Below are positions 60,340 through 64,000 of a stretch of 64,000 bases of DNA, in pieces. The translations under genes were made by a program, and so were the position numbers. The notes beneath the pieces were generated by a model. That model did not search any database and was not told the origin of the DNA. It saw nothing but the letters and a program-made list of their open reading frames with translations. Position 1 is the first letter of the stretch. Every line of letters starts with the position of its first letter. The stretch is from Alphaproteobacteria bacterium (lineage in GTDB: Bacteria > Pseudomonadota > Alphaproteobacteria > Micropepsales > Micropepsaceae), in assembly GCA_016792565.1 (NCBI GenBank), contig JAEUMK010000072.1, positions 48,597 through 112,596 on the forward strand, read 5' to 3'.

Positions 60340-60829
60340 GTCGTCCGGAACCACGGCACTGGCGAGCGCGGACATTCGGCGCATCATGGAGTTGCTGCCG
60401 CATCGTCCGCCCTTCCTGATGATCGACCGGGTGATCGACATCGTGCCCAGCGTCAGCGCGACGGGCATCAAGAACGTCACCTTCAACGAACCGCAGTTCG
60501 CGGGACATTTTCCCGGCATGCCGGTCATGCCCGGCGTGCTGCTGATCGAGGCGATGGCCCAGACCGCCGGCGCGATGGTCGTCCACAGCCTCGACATCAC
60601 CACCGACGGCAAGGTCGTCTACTTCATGACCATCGACAAGGCGCGCTTCCGCGTGCCGGTCGTGCCGGGCGACACCGTGATGCTGCCGGTCAAGGCGATC
60701 CGCCGGCGCGGTCCCGTCTGGCGCTTCCAGGGCGAGGCCCGGGTCGGCGACCGGCTATGCGCCGAAGCCGAGTTCAGCGCGATGATCATGGACGCGAACG
60801 CGAAGTCCCCGCCGGTGTCAGATGAGTGA
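60332..60829 (+). CDS. fabZ: 3-hydroxyacyl-[acyl-carrier-protein] dehydratase
   Basis: A 165-residue hot-dog fold enzyme that dehydrates 3-hydroxyacyl-ACP in fatty acid synthesis. The catalytic histidine and glutamate are in [22 protein letters not shown], cited by [31 protein letters not shown] is the standard N-terminal motif. It competes with LpxA for 3-hydroxyacyl-ACP, and the two are cotranscribed and overlap. Confidence 0.98.
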   Translation: MTESSGTTALASADIRRIMELLPHRPPFLMIDRVIDIVPSVSATGIKNVTFNEPQFAGHFPGMPVMPGVLLIEAMAQTAGAMVVHSLDITTDGKVVYFMTIDKARFRVPVVPGDTVMLPVKAIRRRGPVWRFQGEARVGDRLCAEAEFSAMIMDANAKSPPVSDE

Positions 60830-61616
60830 TATCCACCCCACCGCCATCATCGATCCCTCGGCCGTCCTCGGCGCGAACGTCGAGGTCGAGCAGTTCGCCA
60901 CCATCGGACCCAATGTCGTGCTGCACGACGGCGTGAAGATCGGCCCCCACGCCGTCGTCGCCCGCAACACGACGATCGGCGCCGACACCGTCGTGCACCC
61001 CTTCGCCGTGCTCGGCGGCCCGCCGCAGAGCGTCGGCTACAAGGGCGAGGAGACGGCGCTCGTCATCGGCGCGCGCAACGTCATCCGCGAGTTCGTCACC
61101 ATCAACCGCGGCATGCCGAACGCGCGCGGCGAGACCCGCATCGGCGACGGCTGCTTCATCATGACCCACGCCCATATCGCGCACGATTGCATGCTGGGCG
61201 ACGGCGTCATCATGGCCAACAACGTGATGATCGGCGGCCATGTCCACATCGGCGACAGCGCCTGGATCGGCGGCGGCGCGGCGGTGCACCAGAATTCGCG
61301 CATCGGCCGCAACGCCATGCTGGGCGGTATGGCAGGGCTGGAGGGCGACCTCATCCCCTTCGGCTCGGCGCTGGGCAACCGCGCCTATCTCGGCGGGCTG
61401 AACCTCGTCGGCCTGAAGCGGCGCGGCTTCTCGCGCGAGACGATCCACGACGTGCGCAACGCCTACCGCCTTCTCTTCGCCGAGGAGGGCACCTTCCAGG
61501 AGCGCCTCGACGACGTCGCCGAGACCTTCGCGAAGTGCCCCGAGGCGATGGAGATCGTCGAATTCATCCGGACGGGCGGCAATCGCGCCCTCTGCATGCC
61601 GCACCGGGAAGCCTGA
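60822..61616 (+). CDS. lpxA: UDP-N-acetylglucosamine acyltransferase
   Basis: A 264-residue hexapeptide-repeat trimeric enzyme, the first step in lipid A synthesis. The conserved stretch is MTHAHIAHDCMLGDGVIMAN with the catalytic histidine, and GLNLVGLKRRGF in the C-terminal helical domain. It starts in the end of fabZ. Confidence 0.98.
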   Translation: MSDIHPTAIIDPSAVLGANVEVEQFATIGPNVVLHDGVKIGPHAVVARNTTIGADTVVHPFAVLGGPPQSVGYKGEETALVIGARNVIREFVTINRGMPNARGETRIGDGCFIMTHAHIAHDCMLGDGVIMANNVMIGGHVHIGDSAWIGGGAAVHQNSRIGRNAMLGGMAGLEGDLIPFGSALGNRAYLGGLNLVGLKRRGFSRETIHDVRNAYRLLFAEEGTFQERLDDVAETFAKCPEAMEIVEFIRTGGNRALCMPHREA

Positions 61617-61625
61617 GCGGTCCCC

Positions 61626-62450
61626 ATGACGGGCACCCTCGGCATCATCGCCGGTGCCGGCGATCTGCCGGTCGATCTCGCCGAACGCTGCGCCGCCGAG
61701 CGCCGTCCCTGTTTCGTCCTGCGCCTCAAGGGCCTGGCCGCGCCCGCGCTCGACGCCCATCCCGGCGTCACCCTGCCGCTCGGCCGCCTGGGCGAGGCGA
61801 TCCGGCGGCTGAAGGCGGCCGGCTGTGATCGGCTGATGTTCGTCGGCAAGGTCATGCGGCCGCGCCTGCGCGATCTCAGCCTCGACTGGCGCGGCTTCAC
61901 CGGGCTCCTCTCGCTGCTGGCCGGGGCCTGGCGTCACGACGACAGGCTGCACCGGGCGATTTCGCGCCTCTTCGAGCGTGACGGCATCGCCGTGGTCGGT
62001 CCGGCCGAGATCTGGCCCGATCTCCTGGTCGAGGCGGGCACGCTCTCGGCCCGCGCGCCGGACGAGCGCGCCTGGGCCGACATCCGCCTCGCCGCCGCCG
62101 CCGCGCTTGAAGTCGGGGCGACCGACCGGGGGCAGGGCGCGGTCGCCCGCGACGGCGCGATCGTCGCCGTGGAGGACCGCGACCACACCGACGGGCTGCT
62201 CGGCCGCGTGGCGGCGCTGCCGGGGCGGGGCGGGGTGCTCGCCAAGTTCGCCAAGGCGCATCAGGACCGGCGGCTCGACCTGCCCGTCATCGGACCCGAG
62301 ACCATCGCCGCCGCCGCCGCCGCGCGGCTCGACGGCGTCGTCATCGAGGCGGGCGGGGCGATGCTGGTGCGCCGCGCCGAAACGCTGGCGGCGGCCGAGG
62401 CGGCGGGGCTGTTCCTCGTCGGGCTCGATCCCGCAGGAGTGGCGGCATGA
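61626..62450 (+). CDS. lpxI: LpxI, UDP-2,3-diacylglucosamine pyrophosphatase
   Basis: A 274-residue protein of the DUF1009 family. It hydrolyses UDP-2,3-diacylglucosamine to lipid X, replacing the unrelated LpxH in alphaproteobacteria. The visible features are GIIAGAGDLPVDLAERC, GLLSLLAGAWRHDDRLHRAI, and the C-terminal VARDGAIVAVEDRDHTDGLL and PVIGPETIAAAAAARLDGVV. Its place between lpxA and lpxB supports the function. The stop overlaps lpxB (ATGA). Confidence 0.95.
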   Translation: MTGTLGIIAGAGDLPVDLAERCAAERRPCFVLRLKGLAAPALDAHPGVTLPLGRLGEAIRRLKAAGCDRLMFVGKVMRPRLRDLSLDWRGFTGLLSLLAGAWRHDDRLHRAISRLFERDGIAVVGPAEIWPDLLVEAGTLSARAPDERAWADIRLAAAAALEVGATDRGQGAVARDGAIVAVEDRDHTDGLLGRVAALPGRGGVLAKFAKAHQDRRLDLPVIGPETIAAAAAARLDGVVIEAGGAMLVRRAETLAAAEAAGLFLVGLDPAGVAA

Positions 62451-63640
62451 CCGCGCCCCGGCCGCTCACCATCATGCTCTGCGCGGGCGAGCCCTCCGGC
62501 GACGCGCTGGGCGGCGCGCTGATGGCCGAGCTGCGCGCGCTGCGGCCGGGCGTCCGCCTCATCGGGGTCGGCGGCCCGGCGATGCGCGCGCAAGGCCTCG
62601 TCAGCTTCTTCGACATCGCCGAGATCGCCGTCATGGGCATCCGCGAGGTGCTGCCCAAGGCCCGCCTGCTGTTCCGCCGCATGGATCAGGTGGCCGATTT
62701 CGCCGTCCGCACGAGGCCCGATGTCGTCGTCCTCATCGACAGCGGCGACTTCAATCACCGCGTCGCCCGGCGCATCCGGGCGCGCGACCCGGCCCTGAAG
62801 ATCGTCAAATACGTCTCGCCGCAGGTCTGGGCCTCGCGTCCCGGCCGGGCCGCGAAGATGAAGGACTTCCTCGACCGCGTGCTCTGCCTGCTGCCGTTCG
62901 AGCCGCCCGTCTACGAGACCTACGGCCTGCCCGCGACCTTCGTCGGCCACCCGGCGGTGGAGCGGGCGGCGCGCATGACCGGCGGCGCGGCGCTGCGGGC
63001 GCGGCTCGGCATCGCCCCGGACGCGAAGCTGCTCTGCCTCCTGCCGGGCAGCCGCCGGGTCGAGGTGACCCATCTCCTGCCGGTGTTCCGGGAAGCGATC
63101 GCGGCGCTCGCGCCCGCCGTGCCGGGGCTGCGCGTCGTCCTGCCGACCGTGCCGCTGGTCGAGCCGCTGGTCCGCGCCGGCCTCGCCGGTTTCCCCGTGC
63201 CCGTCGATCTGCTGACGACGGAGGCCGACCGCTACGCCGCCTTCGACGCCGCCGACGCGGCGCTCGCCGCGTCCGGCACGGTGACGACGGAACTGGCGGT
63301 GGCGGGCGTGCCGATGGTCGTCGCCTACAAGGTCGGCTGGCTGACGGCGGCGATCTGGACGCGGCTGGTGAAGGTCGCGCACATCACCATCGCCAATCTG
63401 GTGCTGGGCCGCCGGGCGATCCCCGAATTTGTTCAGGACGCCGCGACGCCGCAGGCGCTGGCGGCGGCGCTGACGCCGCTCCTGACCGACCCCGCCGCCA
63501 TCGAAGCCCAGAAGACGGCGCTCGCCGAAGCGGTACAGAAACTCGGCCCCGGCGACACCAGCGCCAGCCACCGCGCCGCCAGAGCCGTCCTCGAAACGGC
63601 TGAAGGGCCGCCATTGGCCGTACCGCCCCCGCGGCCTTAG
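62447..63640 (+). CDS. lpxB: Lipid-A-disaccharide synthase
   Basis: A 397-residue glycosyltransferase (GT19) that joins UDP-2,3-diacylglucosamine and lipid X. Motifs: CAGEPSGDALGGALMAEL, GVGGPAM, YVSPQVWASRPGRA, LPGSRRVEV and ASGTVTTELAVAGVPMVVAYK. The last 13 residues (ETAEGPPLAVPPPRP) are Pro-rich and unlike the compact family end, and RHS-type sequence begins four bases after the stop. The 3' end may therefore be a recombination junction. Confidence 0.96.
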   Translation: MTAPRPLTIMLCAGEPSGDALGGALMAELRALRPGVRLIGVGGPAMRAQGLVSFFDIAEIAVMGIREVLPKARLLFRRMDQVADFAVRTRPDVVVLIDSGDFNHRVARRIRARDPALKIVKYVSPQVWASRPGRAAKMKDFLDRVLCLLPFEPPVYETYGLPATFVGHPAVERAARMTGGAALRARLGIAPDAKLLCLLPGSRRVEVTHLLPVFREAIAALAPAVPGLRVVLPTVPLVEPLVRAGLAGFPVPVDLLTTEADRYAAFDAADAALAASGTVTTELAVAGVPMVVAYKVGWLTAAIWTRLVKVAHITIANLVLGRRAIPEFVQDAATPQALAAALTPLLTDPAAIEAQKTALAEAVQKLGPGDTSASHRAARAVLETAEGPPLAVPPPRP

Positions 63641-63644
63641 GGCG

Positions 63645-64000
63645 CCGCTGGCGACCACCACCTACGACGCGTACGGGCGGCCGGGTTCGGGGAATCTGGG
63701 GCGGTTCCAGTATACGGGACCGCCCACTCGCTCGTTCTGGCGTACTACGGCGCCAGCGACGCCATCCTGATCGACCCCATCAGGTCATTCGGCCAGGCCG
63801 TGGAAGAGGGCGACTGGGCCGCTGCCGCGTTCGAGTTGGCGATGATGCTGCCGTTCGCTAAGGTCATCGGCGTCGGAAGGGCCGGAGCGCAGATGGCGCG
63901 GCATCATACGGTGCCGCGGGAGATCCTAAAGCAGCTTCCTCCAGACATTGCGAACAATCCGTTGGTCCGCGGTCGAGCTGGTGCACCAAATCGTTGGTCG
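63645..64000 (+). pseudogene. Decayed RHS-repeat toxin, C-terminal fragment
   Basis: From 63645 one frame reads TTYDAYGRPGSGNLGRFQYTG, cited by GSGNLGRFQYTG, a hallmark of RHS core repeats. At about 63716 the sense shifts to another frame, HSLVLAYYGASDAILIDP then GDWAAAAFELAMMLPF and ARHHTVPREILKQLPPDI, NNPLVRGRAGAPNRWS. The latter is a toxin-tip-like region with HHTVPRE and GRAGAPNRW in the manner of HNH/AHH nucleases. The usual RHS stretch between QYTG and the tip (GLYYYRARYYDP type) is missing, which suggests an internal deletion with a frame change. No start codon or 5' part exists. The fragment runs past the window's end. Confidence 0.65.

Overview
The window is a GC-rich (about 65% by eye), gene-dense chromosomal segment of an alphaproteobacterium, most likely Hyphomicrobiales (Rhizobiales) or a close relative. 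The evidence is the gene content and order: a sufCDS-sufT-sufA run, clpP/clpX/lon/hup, a complete 14-subunit nuo operon followed by birA-coaX-rnj, a short ProS without the editing insert, lolCD, dnaE, and the block rpsB-tsf-pyrH-frr-uppS-cdsA-dxr-rseP-bamA-skp-lpxD-fabZ-lpxA-lpxI-lpxB with LpxI instead of LpxH. All CDSs but one run on the + strand. No origin, prophage or CRISPR array was found.

Layout: 1-3537 is the 3' part of a SUF iron-sulfur assembly operon; its sufD carries an in-frame double-hairpin element. 3639-6059 encodes an unfamiliar 806-residue protein with a HEPN-like RNVLAH motif, a membrane segment, heptad repeats and a TPR-like region. 6195-7484 is a PLP-dependent sulfur amino acid enzyme, followed by a repeat-filled intergenic region and tRNA-Leu. 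8105-15903 is a protein quality-control block: trigger factor, ClpP, a secreted protein of unknown function, ClpX, Lon and HU, separated by clear intrinsic terminators. 15993-19905 is more variable: a TetR regulator with its probable promoter and operator, an SRPBCC protein, a DUF1761 protein, and two secreted proteins interleaved with tRNA-Val and tRNA-Asp.

20108-34800 is the NADH dehydrogenase operon nuoA-N with an extra SnoaL/NTF2-like gene between nuoD and nuoE. It overlaps birA. coaX follows after a triplicated 42-bp repeat, then rnj and a DUF1467 gene. 38547-38819 is an unusual AT-rich intergenic island with several hairpins and a strong minus-strand terminator that serves no annotated gene; it is the best candidate here for an unannotated small RNA. 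Two secreted proteins follow, one resembling an NlpC/P60-type cysteine peptidase.

40798-47632 holds proS, lolC, lolD and dnaE. A lone minus-strand aminotransferase converges on dnaE. From 49022 to 63640 the genes form a translation-to-envelope superoperon: ribosomal protein S2, EF-Ts, UMP kinase and ribosome recycling factor, then isoprenoid and phospholipid synthesis (UppS, CdsA, Dxr), envelope maintenance (RseP, BamA, Skp) and lipid A synthesis (LpxD, FabZ, LpxA, LpxI, LpxB). Four bases past the lpxB stop a decayed RHS-toxin fragment begins and runs off the end of the window.

Limits: all assignments come from reading motifs and context. No database search, alignment or folding program was run.
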